Assembly (NCBI RefSeq): GCF_031157315.1 | Contig: NZ_JAVIFU010000013.1 | Coordinates: forward strand, 113,154 to 177,153 | Reading direction: 5' to 3' | Source: Paenibacillus sp. LHD-38 | GTDB taxonomy: Bacteria > Bacillota > Bacilli > Paenibacillales > Paenibacillaceae | DNA: 64,000 nucleotides | Shown here: piece by piece, positions 17,741 through 25,713 of the stretch | Position numbering within the stretch: position 1 is the stretch's first letter | How the letters are laid out: each line of letters starts with the position of its first letter | Program-made: the position numbers and the translations under genes | The notes under the pieces: model-generated | What the model saw: the letters and a program-made list of their open reading frames with translations, nothing else | What the model was told of the DNA's origin: nothing | Databases searched by the model: none

Positions 17741-18883
17741 TTAATCCTGCAAACCTTCGTAAGGCACGCTGTCCAACCATTTCTCAAGCGGTACATACGG
17801 AAGACCGGTTGCTGCGGCAACAGGCTCGTAGGTCACTCTGCCCGCATGTGTATTCACACCTTTTTGCAAAGGTATGCTTTTTCGAACAGCTTCCATGCCA
17901 TGGCTTGCCAAATCGAGCGCATAAGGTATCGTTACGTTCGTTAAAGCAAACGTAGATGTCCGTGGCACTGCTCCCGGGATATTAGCAACCGCATAATGGA
18001 CTACGCCATGCTTGATGTAGATTGGGTCCTTGTGCGTTGTCGGCCGATCGACTGTCGCGATAGAGCCGCCTTGATCAACCGCAACGTCTACGATAACCGA
18101 GCCTTTCTTCATGGCTTGCACCATGGGCTCCGTTACCAAATGAGGCGCGCGCGCTCCCGGTATGAGAACCGCTCCAATGAGTAAATCAGCTTTGGAAACC
18201 GCTTCGGCAATATGGTAAGGACTCGACATCAGCGTATGAACTCTCCCGCCAAAAATGTCGTCCAAATATCTCATTCGGTCAGCGCTTCTTTCCAGAATGA
18301 CGACATTGGCCCCCATGCCTAATGCGATTTTTGCAGCATTTGTTCCCACAATCCCGCCGCCTATAATTACAACCTCTGCTGGCGGTACACCAGGCACTCC
18401 TCCAAGCAGTACGCCTCTCCCTCCATTAAATGCTTCTAGGAATTGCGCCCCTACTTGAACGGACATTCTTCCCGCCACCTCACTCATTGGAGTTAAGAGC
18501 GGCAGACTGCCATTGGCCAGCTGAATCGTCTCATAAGCAATCCCCGTGACACCTTTATCAATCAGCGCCCTCGTTAATTCGGGCGCTGCTGCCAGATGCA
18601 AATACGTAAACAGCAACAGTCCCTCGCGAAAATAAGCAAACTCCTCCGCAAGCGGTTCCTTCACCTTCATAATCATTTCGGCACGATCCCAAACCTCCGC
18701 AGCGGACATGATAATCTCGGCACCCTCACGTAAATAATCACTATCTTCAAATCCGCTGCCGCTGCCCGCCCCAGATTCCACAAGCACTTTATGTCCGGCA
18801 GAAGAAAGTACGGTTACGCCTGCAGGGGTTAAAGCAACTCGGTACTCACTTTGTTTGATTTCCTTAGGGACTCCCACAATCAT
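17741..18883 (-). CDS. ald: Alanine dehydrogenase
   Basis: NAD-dependent interconversion of alanine with pyruvate and ammonia; in bacilli it supports growth on alanine and sporulation. The N-terminus [20 protein letters not shown] is diagnostic. Substrate residues in the VKEPL segment and the nucleotide-binding glycines [18 protein letters not shown] are present. 380 residues, slightly longer than usual at the C-terminus. GGAGG lies 8 nt before this ATG, so the 11-residue extension is rejected. It sits between fur and the DUF4227 gene, an insertion relative to B. subtilis. Confidence 0.95.
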   Translation of the reverse strand: MIVGVPKEIKQSEYRVALTPAGVTVLSSAGHKVLVESGAGSGSGFEDSDYLREGAEIIMSAAEVWDRAEMIMKVKEPLAEEFAYFREGLLLFTYLHLAAAPELTRALIDKGVTGIAYETIQLANGSLPLLTPMSEVAGRMSVQVGAQFLEAFNGGRGVLLGGVPGVPPAEVVIIGGGIVGTNAAKIALGMGANVVILERSADRMRYLDDIFGGRVHTLMSSPYHIAEAVSKADLLIGAVLIPGARAPHLVTEPMVQAMKKGSVIVDVAVDQGGSIATVDRPTTHKDPIYIKHGVVHYAVANIPGAVPRTSTFALTNVTIPYALDLASHGMEAVRKSIPLQKGVNTHAGRVTYEPVAAATGLPYVPLEKWLDSVPYEGLQD

Positions 18884-19142
18884 ATCTAATACCTCCATCA
18901 GGTTTCTTCTAATCAAGCGGCATAAAATATCGCTTTCTATGTTGTATGAGAGTGCGAGACGGAATGATCGTCCATTTGGAGAAGAGCAATGGCAAAATGT
19001 TCGCTCAGCATTTGTTACGTTTCTATACTTTGTTATATTTCAAAAAATATGTGCGCTCGTGCAACAATCATATATGTGTAAAATGGCTAATCCCATTGAC
19101 TATGTAAGAAAATGTTTGAATGTTGGTTCCTTATAAAATGCC
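18884..19142. other. Intergenic region upstream of ald
   Basis: An AT-rich stretch of about 260 bp between ald and the fur terminator. I see no convincing promoter, riboswitch or small gene; a plus-strand frame across it overlaps the ald start and lacks a ribosome-binding site. Confidence 0.5.
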
Positions 19143-19186
19143 AAAACGGCTTTGCCGTCCAGTTATGCTGGGCAGCCAAGCCGTTT
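19143..19186 (-). terminator. Terminator after fur
   Basis: AAACGGCTTGGCTGCC pairs imperfectly with GGCAAAGCCGTTT on the minus strand right at the fur stop codon. Confidence 0.7.
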
Positions 19187-19658
19187 AAGTTTGATTTTCA
19201 TTAGGGTTAGCGATATCGTTTTTCTCTTTGCAACGACGACAAATGCCTTGAAAGTCAAGACGATGGTCGATGACAAAAAATCCGTACTCCTGCTCTAGCC
19301 GTTCTTCTAATGGCAAAAGCCAATCTTCCTTAATCTCATCCATTGATCCACATTGCACACATATTAGGTGATGGTGATGATGCTTGTTGCTGTCCGTACG
19401 CAGATCGTACCTGGCTACCCCATCGCCGAAATTCAATTTTTCGACAACATGCATTTCGCTTAGCAATTCCAATGTCCGATAAACCGTTGCAAGTCCGATT
19501 TCCGGGGCCTTATCCTTTACTAGCATAAATACATCTTCAGCGCTCAGGTGGTCGTCTTCGTTCTCTAACAAAACACGCACCGTTGCTTCGCGCTGCGGGG
19601 TTAATTTGTAGCCCTGCGACTGCAACTGTTGTTTAATTTTCTCAATCCGGGCTTCCAT
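19185..19658 (-). CDS. fur: Ferric uptake regulator family protein
   Basis: Winged-helix metalloregulator. The N-terminal domain contains LTPQREATVRVLLENEDDHLS and the recognition helix IGLATVYRTLELL. The metal site HHHHHLICVQCG and a C-terminal CRRC pair give the structural zinc. At 157 residues it fits Fur. Position beside the DUF4227 gene, xerD and deoB equals that of B. subtilis fur, favouring iron sensing over Zur or PerR. It has its own sigma-A promoter at 19710-19739. Confidence 0.92.
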   Translation of the reverse strand: MEARIEKIKQQLQSQGYKLTPQREATVRVLLENEDDHLSAEDVFMLVKDKAPEIGLATVYRTLELLSEMHVVEKLNFGDGVARYDLRTDSNKHHHHHLICVQCGSMDEIKEDWLLPLEERLEQEYGFFVIDHRLDFQGICRRCKEKNDIANPNENQT

Positions 19659-19709
19659 GATTTCCCCCCTACCACATGTCTGCGCCTATTTCAGGAAACG
19701 TTACCTCTC

Positions 19710-19739
19710 ATTATAGGTGCTACCATGCAGTAAAGTCAA
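19710..19739 (-). promoter_or_regulatory. Sigma-A promoter of fur
   Basis: TTGACT, an 18-bp spacer and a perfect TATAAT on the minus strand, ending about 50 bp before the fur start. Confidence 0.7.
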
Positions 19740-19750
19740 ACATTTTGGTG

Positions 19751-20371
19751 TCAGATTGTGGCACTCGCAGACGAAAGCAGCGGTGAAACCCAGCTGATTA
19801 ATGCAGGTGAAATATACGCTTCAAACAGGGCTGCGCCCGCAAAAAAAATTAGCATCAGTATGGCCGTAGACGTAAAGGAGCCCAGCTGGGGAGCAAGCTC
19901 CCCCTTCTGCATAAGAAGCCTATTTTTGATAACAAACATGGAGAACGAAATCGCAGCTGCACTCATAATGACCATTGCCGGAACAGCTATCATGTTTTGC
20001 GGGGCAATCGAGACCAATGAAAATAGTACGCCTTTCCATGCATATTGATTGATGAGTGTTCCTACCGAAAATCCGACCAGTGCTCCCTTCAAGAAGTTAA
20101 GGGCTAGCACCCCCGGTATGCCGACAACTGTGATGCCCAAAAGCCACAATAACAGCAGCCATTTGCTGTGGAAGAAAAAACGATCCCAAAAGGAATGGAC
20201 CGCACCTGAACCAATGCCGTCATTCATGAGCTGTACATATTGATCGACGTCTTGTGCAAGCTCCTGCTGCTGCTCAAGCGTAAGAGCATTGACCATTAAC
20301 GCTCCGAAAATAACGCCCACGACAAAAAGTACGGATACGAATACATACAATGACAATTGGTTTTTTATCAT
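19751..20371 (-). CDS. spoIIM: Stage II sporulation protein M
   Basis: Membrane component of the SpoIIDMP engulfment machine that degrades septal peptidoglycan in the mother cell. It has about five hydrophobic segments and the family stretch FLKGALVGFSVGTLINQ, with SIAPQNMIAVPAMVI further on. 206 residues from the ATG with AAAGG 10 nt upstream; a GTG six codons earlier is the alternative. Located next to fur, as in B. subtilis. A repeat block lies immediately upstream, so its promoter must be close or within the repeats. Confidence 0.93.
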   Translation of the reverse strand: MIKNQLSLYVFVSVLFVVGVIFGALMVNALTLEQQQELAQDVDQYVQLMNDGIGSGAVHSFWDRFFFHSKWLLLLWLLGITVVGIPGVLALNFLKGALVGFSVGTLINQYAWKGVLFSLVSIAPQNMIAVPAMVIMSAAAISFSMFVIKNRLLMQKGELAPQLGSFTSTAILMLIFFAGAALFEAYISPALISWVSPLLSSASATI

Positions 20372-20448
20372 GGTCACCAAACCTTTCACGAATGTGGAAC
20401 CCAGCCCTTTATAAAGGATTTCTCCCTGCCCTCAAGGGTTATTATTTT

Positions 20449-20510
20449 TAAGAGCTTTTCTAAGAGCTTTTCTAAGAGCTTTTCTAAGAGCTTTTCTAAG
20501 AGCTTTTCGA
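20449..20510. repeat. 12-bp tandem repeat, five units
   Basis: AAGAGCTTTTCT repeats five times head to tail, each unit an imperfect palindrome, ending at the start of the third long dispersed repeat. In one frame it encodes a KLLE repeat, but no ribosome-binding site or homology supports a gene. Confidence 0.85.
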
Positions 20511-20690
20511 ACCCACCCAAACCCTCCCTTCCAAGGGAGGGCCCCAAGGGTTGCACCCTCTGGACACCCGCAACTCGACTAACGTTGTTGTTCATCCGGC
20601 ACGTGTAACCTTTGTTTGAGGCGGATCGCTTTCGTCCCTGCGGGACACGCTTAACGTTTGATGGACGAGATTGGGCTACTTTTACGGGTT
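20503..20690. repeat. Dispersed intergenic repeat, copy C
   Basis: Same family as 1266-1475, with the palindrome CCCTCCCTTCCAAGGGAGGG at 20522-20541. The following hairpin differs (AAGGGTTGCACCCTC), keeping a stem with changed sequence. Same orientation as copies A and B. Confidence 0.8.
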
Positions 20691-20713
20691 GATTACAAAA
20701 TACATCTAAAAGT

Positions 20714-20880
20714 TTCAACCTCACCCAAACTTCCCTTCCAAGGGAGGGCCCCAAGGGTTGCACCCTCTGGACACCCGCAACTCGACTAAAGTTGGTGTTC
20801 ATCCGGCATGCGTAACTTTTGTTTGCGGTGGATCGCTTTCGTTCCTGGGGGACCGCTTAACGTTTGATGGACTATGCTGG
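20714..20880. repeat. Dispersed intergenic repeat, copy D
   Basis: Fourth copy, nearest to copy C, with a slightly degenerate palindrome at 20730-20748. It ends around the GTTTGATGGAC block. Confidence 0.75.
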
Positions 20881-20927
20881 ATCTGCGGATGAAACCTTTC
20901 GTTATCAATGAACACGATTTACTAGAT

Positions 20928-21042
20928 ATAACGGGAATTTCTCCAGCTATTTCGCTGGTATCAGCTGAATTTATGCAATTAACTGGAAAAACTCCTTCTA
21001 AAATTAATCGGTTGATCCAATTTGGCATATTCCAGCTCATTT
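20928..21042. repeat. Degenerate inverted-repeat units, second location
   Basis: Units at 20928-20947, 20976-20997 and 21018-21042 resemble the 19-bp element near 1948. As near ribE, this AT-rich cluster directly follows a copy of the long GC-rich repeat, so the two families travel together. From 21043 to 21262 nothing else is recognised. Confidence 0.6.
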
Positions 21043-21269
21043 AGCTGCAATTTTCAAGTTATTTTCTAACGAACTACATCTGCTGTTCTCAAAATTGAAA
21101 TTTATAGATAAAACTAAACTTGGAGTCTATTTTATTTTCATCTATTTCAATAATCAGCGATTTCCTCATATGGGTAAGACATCGAAATCACACAAAAAGG
21201 GGTTGTCTTTTTTATTGTATTGTATGAAGAGTTATAGCGGGGTATGACGGGTATGTAGATAGAAAAGAA

Positions 21270-21287
21270 GGTCGGCTACAGCCGACC
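21270..21287 (-). terminator. Terminator overlapping the nudF stop codon
   Basis: GGTCGGC-TGTA-GCCGACC is followed by TTCTTTTCT; the nudF stop TAG lies in the loop. Confidence 0.75.
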
Positions 21288-21839
21288 AGTTAGATTATAT
21301 AGTTTCCAAGCATAGACAGCCAAAATCGTTTTCGCATCACTGATGCGACCCTCTAGTATGTAGGCTTCGGCTTGCTCTAGCGTAATGGCTTCAACTCTGA
21401 GATCTTCATCGTCGTCCGGGTTTTGCACGCCTTGCTCTACCTTGTCCGTGAAATAGATATATAGTTTCTCATCCGCGAAACCTGGGGAGGTGTAAAACGC
21501 GCTCAATAGCTTCAGTTCGTTGGAGCGGTAACCCGTCTCCTCCTCAAGCTCGCGAGCTGCAGCTGTTAACGGATCTTCTCCAGGGTCTAGCTTGCCTGCA
21601 GGAATTTCGATTTGAAATTTTTCAAGCGGTTTGCGAAATTGCTCAACCACAAGGAGCTTTCCGTCTAATAATGCCATAACGGCAGCCGCACCGGGATGCT
21701 TCACGATTTCTCTTGTCGCTGTTCTGCCATCCGCAAGCGTTACGGTATCAACCTGCAGAGTTATCATTTTACCTTCAAATATAGGCTCAGTATGAATGGT
21801 TTCTTCACGCCATAGAACAGTCGGTTGTTGCTCTTCCAA
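21276..21839 (-). CDS. nudF: NUDIX hydrolase, ADP-ribose pyrophosphatase
   Basis: Hydrolyses ADP-ribose to AMP and ribose 5-phosphate. The Nudix box is read from GKLDPGEDPLTAAARELEEE, continuing TGY, around residues 77-99. The REIVKHPGAAAVMALLDG block is typical of NudF. A TTG start giving MEEQQPTVLW is proposed because AAGGGAGAG lies 7 nt upstream and the length (187) and N-terminus then match B. subtilis NudF. Upstream ATG codons would overlap the divergent mciZ-like gene. A TATAAT at 21907-21912 may be its -10 element. Confidence 0.9.
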   Translation of the reverse strand: MEEQQPTVLWREETIHTEPIFEGKMITLQVDTVTLADGRTATREIVKHPGAAAVMALLDGKLLVVEQFRKPLEKFQIEIPAGKLDPGEDPLTAAARELEEETGYRSNELKLLSAFYTSPGFADEKLYIYFTDKVEQGVQNPDDDEDLRVEAITLEQAEAYILEGRISDAKTILAVYAWKLYNLTGRL

Positions 21840-21875
21840 TCGTAATCTCTCCCTTAATTGTTGTGTGTTTACTAC

Positions 21876-21903
21876 GCATAACTTGTCCTGCCGCTGCATA
21901 ACT
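21876..21903 (+). promoter_or_regulatory. Possible sigma-E promoter of the mciZ-like gene
   Basis: GCATAAC and CATAACT, 14 bp apart, resemble the sigma-E pattern. A transcript would start about 26 nt before the start codon. B. subtilis mciZ is sigma-E dependent, which fits. Confidence 0.45.
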
Positions 21904-21935
21904 ATCATTATATCAAATCGACAGGGGCGAATAAT

Positions 21936-22100
21936 ATGAAACAATACATTGCGTTGAATCATTTACGATTAGTTGGCAAAGGTTGGGAAATTAGGCATCA
22001 GCTGCGCAAACTTTCAGCTTCATCTTTATCCAAGACACCTATGTCCGAATATACAGGCGTTATCAGCGTGCGCCGTGTTCCTTTAGAAAAAACAAATTAA
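21936..22100 (+). CDS. mciZ: MciZ-like inhibitor of FtsZ ring assembly
   Basis: A 54-residue gene divergent from nudF. Residues 12-26, LVGKGWEIRHQLRKL, closely match B. subtilis MciZ (LVGKAWEIRAKLKEY as I recall it), the part that caps FtsZ filaments in the mother cell during sporulation. The C-terminal 28 residues are longer than and unlike B. subtilis MciZ. AGGGG is 8 nt before the ATG. Identification rests on this motif, size and neighbourhood. Confidence 0.78.
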   Translation: MKQYIALNHLRLVGKGWEIRHQLRKLSASSLSKTPMSEYTGVISVRRVPLEKTN

Positions 22101-22126
22101 ATACGTCTTATAAAGCCAAAAGACAA

Positions 22127-22177
22127 AAACCCTCCATCCGCGTTCAGCCTAAGCTGAGCCGTATGAATGAAGGGCTT
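22127..22177 (-). terminator. Terminator after the M20 peptidase gene
   Basis: AAGCCCTTCATTC pairs imperfectly with GGATGGAGGGTT around an inner hairpin and is followed by TTTGTCTTTT. It may also serve the convergent mciZ-like gene. Confidence 0.55.
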
Positions 22178-22238
22178 TCTGTCATGTTCGGCAAGCTAAT
22201 GCAATTCAGCAATCGGCGAAAAATATTTTTTCATTTAA

Positions 22239-23372
22239 TTATTCAGCTTGCGCTGCCTGTTTAATGATTTCTACCACAAGCTCGGTCGTTTTAACTAAGT
22301 CTTCGACCTTAATTTGTTCTTTCGTTGTATGAATATGTTCATAGCCAACGGCCAGATTGACAGTAGGAATGCCTAAGCCGTTAAAAATATTCGCATCGCT
22401 GCCTCCGCCCGAGTGGAACGTGCGCGGTGTGCGACCGATAGCAATGATCGCTTTTTTCGCCAGCTGTACGACCGGATCCTCATCATCATACTGATATGCC
22501 GGGTAAATTACTTCACTCTCCAGCTCTCCCCGCGCCCCAAACTCTTCCGCTGCGCTTTCTACCGCTTTTCGCATCGCTTCGATTTGATTGTCCAGCTTAT
22601 ACTGTACGATACTTCTCGCTTCAGCATCCAGCTTTACATAATCACACACGATATTTGTAGCGCCTCCACCTTCAAAACGGCCAATGTTCGCAGTTGTCTC
22701 CTCATCGATACGGCCAAGAGGCATTCTTGCAATCGCTTTTGCCGCAACTTGAATAGCACTTATGCCATCCTCTGGATTGACTCCTGCATGGGCCGAACGA
22801 CCATACATTTTAATCGTTACCTTCGCTTGTGTCGGTGCTGCTACAGCAATATCCCCTATCGCTCCGTTCGAATCCAGGGCATACCCAAACTTCGCTTCTA
22901 GCTTTGATGAATCCAGAGCGCGAGCGCCCAGTAGTCCTGATTCTTCACCGACTGTAATAACAAATTGAATGCGCCCATGCGGCAGCGATTGCTCCTGTAC
23001 AACACGTATAGCCTCAAAAATCGCAGAAATACCGGCTTTATCATCCGCGCCTAAAATCGTCGTGCCATCGCTCCGTATGTAACCATCCGCATCCAATTGC
23101 GGCTTAATGCCAACGCCTGGCGTAACGGTATCCATATGACAGGTGAAAAATATAGTTGGCGCTGCTGCTTCCGTACCTTCAGCTTCCCATATGGCAATCA
23201 TGTTTCCTGCTCCATGACCTGTCTTAGCTGCCGCATCATCTTCACTAACCTTTAAGCCCAGCGCCTCAAATTTTTGTTTAAGCACACGGCTGATTTTTTG
23301 TTCATTTTTCGTTTCGCTATCCACTTGTACTAATTCCATAAATTCATTCACTAATCGGTCTTTTGCAATCAT
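22239..23372 (-). CDS. M20 family metallopeptidase (PepT-like, YqjE-type)
   Basis: Probable cytosolic di/tripeptidase with two zinc ions. Metal ligands and catalytic residues are visible: CHMDTV, ILGADDKAGISA, GEESGLLGA, and HSGGGSDANIF near the C-terminus, with a dimerisation domain between. At 377 residues it matches the peptidase T-like group that includes YqjE. GGAGG is 8 nt before the ATG. The exact substrate cannot be told from sequence. Confidence 0.9.
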   Translation of the reverse strand: MIAKDRLVNEFMELVQVDSETKNEQKISRVLKQKFEALGLKVSEDDAAAKTGHGAGNMIAIWEAEGTEAAAPTIFFTCHMDTVTPGVGIKPQLDADGYIRSDGTTILGADDKAGISAIFEAIRVVQEQSLPHGRIQFVITVGEESGLLGARALDSSKLEAKFGYALDSNGAIGDIAVAAPTQAKVTIKMYGRSAHAGVNPEDGISAIQVAAKAIARMPLGRIDEETTANIGRFEGGGATNIVCDYVKLDAEARSIVQYKLDNQIEAMRKAVESAAEEFGARGELESEVIYPAYQYDDEDPVVQLAKKAIIAIGRTPRTFHSGGGSDANIFNGLGIPTVNLAVGYEHIHTTKEQIKVEDLVKTTELVVEIIKQAAQAE

Positions 23373-23468
23373 TAACGTTTCCTCCGTCCATTACTTTCGT
23401 ATACAATAGAGTAAATGACAAGCTCAGAACATTCGATGATGTTCCAAATCAAGAAAGGGGTTTTCCTA

Positions 23469-23570
23469 ATGCGCAGACAACGTTTGATTAGACTCGTTGC
23501 CATTTTAGTCGTAACCGCACTCATTGTAACAACCTTGTTGGCCGGTATTGGCTCGCTATTTCTTTATTAA
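23469..23570 (+). CDS. prli42: Prli42-like stressosome-associated membrane miniprotein
   Basis: A 33-residue protein: a basic N-terminus (MRRQRLIRL), one membrane helix (VAILVVTALIVTTLLAG) and a short tail. Listeria Prli42 anchors the stressosome to the membrane and has the same size, basic start and a TLLxG motif inside the helix. AAAGGGG lies 8 nt before the ATG, supporting translation. Its 3' end overlaps the 3' end of convergent lipB by 15 bp. Assignment is by motif and topology only. Confidence 0.7.
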   Translation: MRRQRLIRLVAILVVTALIVTTLLAGIGSLFLY

Positions 23571-24263
23571 ATCCAATTCACATTTAAATTCTCTGACAAA
23601 ATGAGGGAGCAGCTGCTTGGCCGCTTCCTCTACCGATAGCTCGAGACCCGTTAAATCATTGAAGGAGGTTACACCGTATTGTTGGATTCCGCAGGGAATG
23701 ATCCCGCTAAACCCCTCCTTAGCAATCCCCGATTTAATATTGAGCGCAAAACCATGACTTGTAATAAAGCCCCGCCGACGCCGGGCTTTATTAAATTTCA
23801 CTCCGATGGCTGCAATCTTGAGATTGCCAACCCACACTCCTGTATATTCCGGCTTTCTGCCCGCTTCTATTCCATACTCGCTAAGCCAATTAATAATGAC
23901 CTGCTCCAGGCTTCGCAAATACGCATGTAAATCAAGACCCTCAGCTTCCAAATACAGAAGCGGATAGCCCACCAGCTGTCCTGGACCATGATACGTAATA
24001 TCTCCGCCGCGATCGATTTGGAACAACGTAATCCCGCGTTCCTTTAGCTGTTCCTCATCGAGGAGCAAATGTTCTGGATGCTTGTCGGAGCCCATCGTAT
24101 AAGTAGGCGGATGCTGAAGAAGGAGCAGCGATTGTTCCCGCTCCTCCTGGTCTATTTGCTTTACGTATGCTTTTTGCAGCTCCCACGCCTGTGCGTAATC
24201 GAGCATGCCGATATAATGGGCATCCAGCCGTCTCAAGCTTATTGCGTCAGCCGCTTCAGCCAT
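23556..24263 (-). CDS. lipB: Octanoyl-ACP:protein N-octanoyltransferase
   Basis: Transfers octanoate from acyl carrier protein to lipoyl domains, the first step of lipoate synthesis. Family motifs: RGGDITYHGPGQLVGYPLL, the lysine in IAAIGVKFNKA, RRGFITSHGFALNI and the catalytic cysteine in SGIIPCGIQ. 235 residues. It follows the E2 gene by 17 bp, so the enzyme that modifies the E2 lipoyl lysine is co-transcribed with its substrate. B. subtilis uses LipM instead. Confidence 0.94.
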   Translation of the reverse strand: MAEAADAISLRRLDAHYIGMLDYAQAWELQKAYVKQIDQEEREQSLLLLQHPPTYTMGSDKHPEHLLLDEEQLKERGITLFQIDRGGDITYHGPGQLVGYPLLYLEAEGLDLHAYLRSLEQVIINWLSEYGIEAGRKPEYTGVWVGNLKIAAIGVKFNKARRRRGFITSHGFALNIKSGIAKEGFSGIIPCGIQQYGVTSFNDLTGLELSVEEAAKQLLPHFVREFKCELDLIKK

Positions 24264-24280
24264 GATGGTGTTCCCCTTTT

Positions 24281-25603
24281 CTAGTACAATTTGCTTTCTA
24301 AATTAAAACTTTCCAAATTATCCTTAACGCGCTGCAAGAAACGTCCGCAAATGACACCGTCCAAAATCCGATGATCAAGAGATAAGCATAAATTAGCCAT
24401 GGAACGAACCGCAATCATATCATTAATGACAACAGGACGCTTCACGATCGATTCAAACGTTAAGATTGCAGCCTGCGGGTAGTTGATGATCGGATAGGAC
24501 AAAATCGAGCCAAACGAGCCTGTATTATTAACGGTAAAGGTACCGCCTTGCATATCAGACAAGGTCAGTTTACCTTCTCTTGTCTTACGGGCAAGCTCTT
24601 CGATTTCTTTAGCCAAACCTGCAACGTTTTTGTGGTCGGCATTTTTGATAACGGGCGTAAGCACGGAATCTTCCGTTCCTACAGCTAGCGCGATATTGAT
24701 GTCACGCTTCACTATGATTTTGTCTACCGCCCACATCGAATTCATGATCGGCACATCTTTAATTGCATTTACGACTGCTTTGAGCAAGAATGCTAAATAA
24801 GTTAAATTAATGCCCTCACGCTTCATAAAGTCGTCCTTAAGCTTGTTTCTAAGCAAAACAAGATTAGTCACATCCACTTCAATCATCGTCCAAGCATGTG
24901 GAATTTCAGTCACGCTTTGTCTCATGTTGCGTGCAATCGTATTGCGAATAGGCGTTACATCGATAAAATTATCGCCGCGGCCTGTTCCGGACGCACCCTC
25001 CACCTCGATTTTCGGGAACCTTGGTGTTTCCGTCAAGTGAAGACCAGAGGATCGAACCTGTGCGGCTGCGTCTACCGTACGCGGCGCAGGCGCTGCGTTA
25101 TTTCCGCCTGATGACTGACTTCCCTTGCCTGCACCTGCTTCAAGATACGCAAGAACATCCTTGCGTGTAATGCGCCCGCCTAAACCTGTCCCGGGAACAT
25201 CGGTCAGACGGATTGCATGTTCGGCTGCCAGCTGCTGTACGGCAGGTGAGAAACGATTGCGCATAGGGGCGTCTTCTACTACAGCTTCGTTTGTTTGAGG
25301 TTGTGCTGCATGTTTCGATGGAACCGACTTGGTCTCCTGACCGGCACCATCTGCGGATCCTTCTGTTTCGATAATGCAAATAGCTGTGCCAACTGGAACA
25401 GTCTCGCCTTTGCTTACCAAAATTTCCACGAGCTTGCCTGCAACGGTAGAAGGCAATTCCGCATTTACTTTGTCTGTAATAATCTCGCAGACCGGTTCAT
25501 AGATATCGACCCAGTCACCTGGCTGCTTCAGCCATTTATCAATTGTGGCCGATACGAGCGATTCCGCAAGCTGCGGAACGACGATTTCCGTCATAGTTTT
25601 CAT
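24281..25603 (-). CDS. bkdB: Branched-chain 2-oxoacid dehydrogenase E2 (dihydrolipoyl acyltransferase)
   Basis: Core of the complex that turns branched 2-oxoacids into acyl-CoA primers for iso/anteiso fatty acids. Lipoyl domain with Lys45 in EIITDKVNAE, peripheral-subunit-binding domain at about 115-153 (RFSPAVQQLA), an Ala/Gly-rich linker, and the catalytic domain ending with LSLDHRILDG. GGGAG precedes the ATG; an ATG three codons later is possible. Branched-chain specificity is inferred from the cluster and similarity to Bkd rather than Pdh. Confidence 0.9.
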   Translation of the reverse strand: MKTMTEIVVPQLAESLVSATIDKWLKQPGDWVDIYEPVCEIITDKVNAELPSTVAGKLVEILVSKGETVPVGTAICIIETEGSADGAGQETKSVPSKHAAQPQTNEAVVEDAPMRNRFSPAVQQLAAEHAIRLTDVPGTGLGGRITRKDVLAYLEAGAGKGSQSSGGNNAAPAPRTVDAAAQVRSSGLHLTETPRFPKIEVEGASGTGRGDNFIDVTPIRNTIARNMRQSVTEIPHAWTMIEVDVTNLVLLRNKLKDDFMKREGINLTYLAFLLKAVVNAIKDVPIMNSMWAVDKIIVKRDINIALAVGTEDSVLTPVIKNADHKNVAGLAKEIEELARKTREGKLTLSDMQGGTFTVNNTGSFGSILSYPIINYPQAAILTFESIVKRPVVINDMIAVRSMANLCLSLDHRILDGVICGRFLQRVKDNLESFNLESKLY

Positions 25604-25627
25604 AATTCACATCTCCCTACTGGCCCA

Positions 25628-25680
25628 AGCGTAAACGGCTACTGCCGTCCTCTGGCGGCGCAGCATACGTTTCGCGGTGA
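25628..25680 (-). repeat. Intergenic hairpin repeat before bkdB
   Basis: On the minus strand, AACGTATGCTGCGCC is followed by AGGACGGCAGTAGCCGTTTA, which contains an ACGGC-AGTA-GCCGT hairpin, then GCTTGGGC. A similar stretch occurs at 53465-53520. It lies between E1-beta and E2 of one operon. Confidence 0.55.
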
Positions 25681-25713
25681 CATATAAGCTTAAACCTTAT
25701 ATCTTCGAGAATT

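Noticed and set aside
17664..17780. N-terminal extension of the DUF4227-type protein
   Set aside because: It would overlap the end of ald, and the best ribosome-binding site is at the inner ATG (17663).
18855..19136. 93-residue plus-strand frame upstream of ald
   Set aside because: It starts inside the ald coding region on the other strand, lacks a ribosome-binding site and resembles no family.
20386..20802. Minus-strand frame with a KLLE repeat that looks like a coiled coil
   Set aside because: It is a translation of the 12-bp tandem array and two copies of the dispersed repeat; no start signals.
21176..21225. Weak AAGACA...TGTCTT hairpin with a T-run on the plus strand
   Set aside because: Only six base pairs with a loop of about 20 nt and no plus-strand gene upstream to terminate.
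22413..22901. 162-residue frame antisense to the M20 peptidase gene
   Set aside because: Cys/Arg-rich composition typical of an antisense shadow; the opposite strand is clearly coding.
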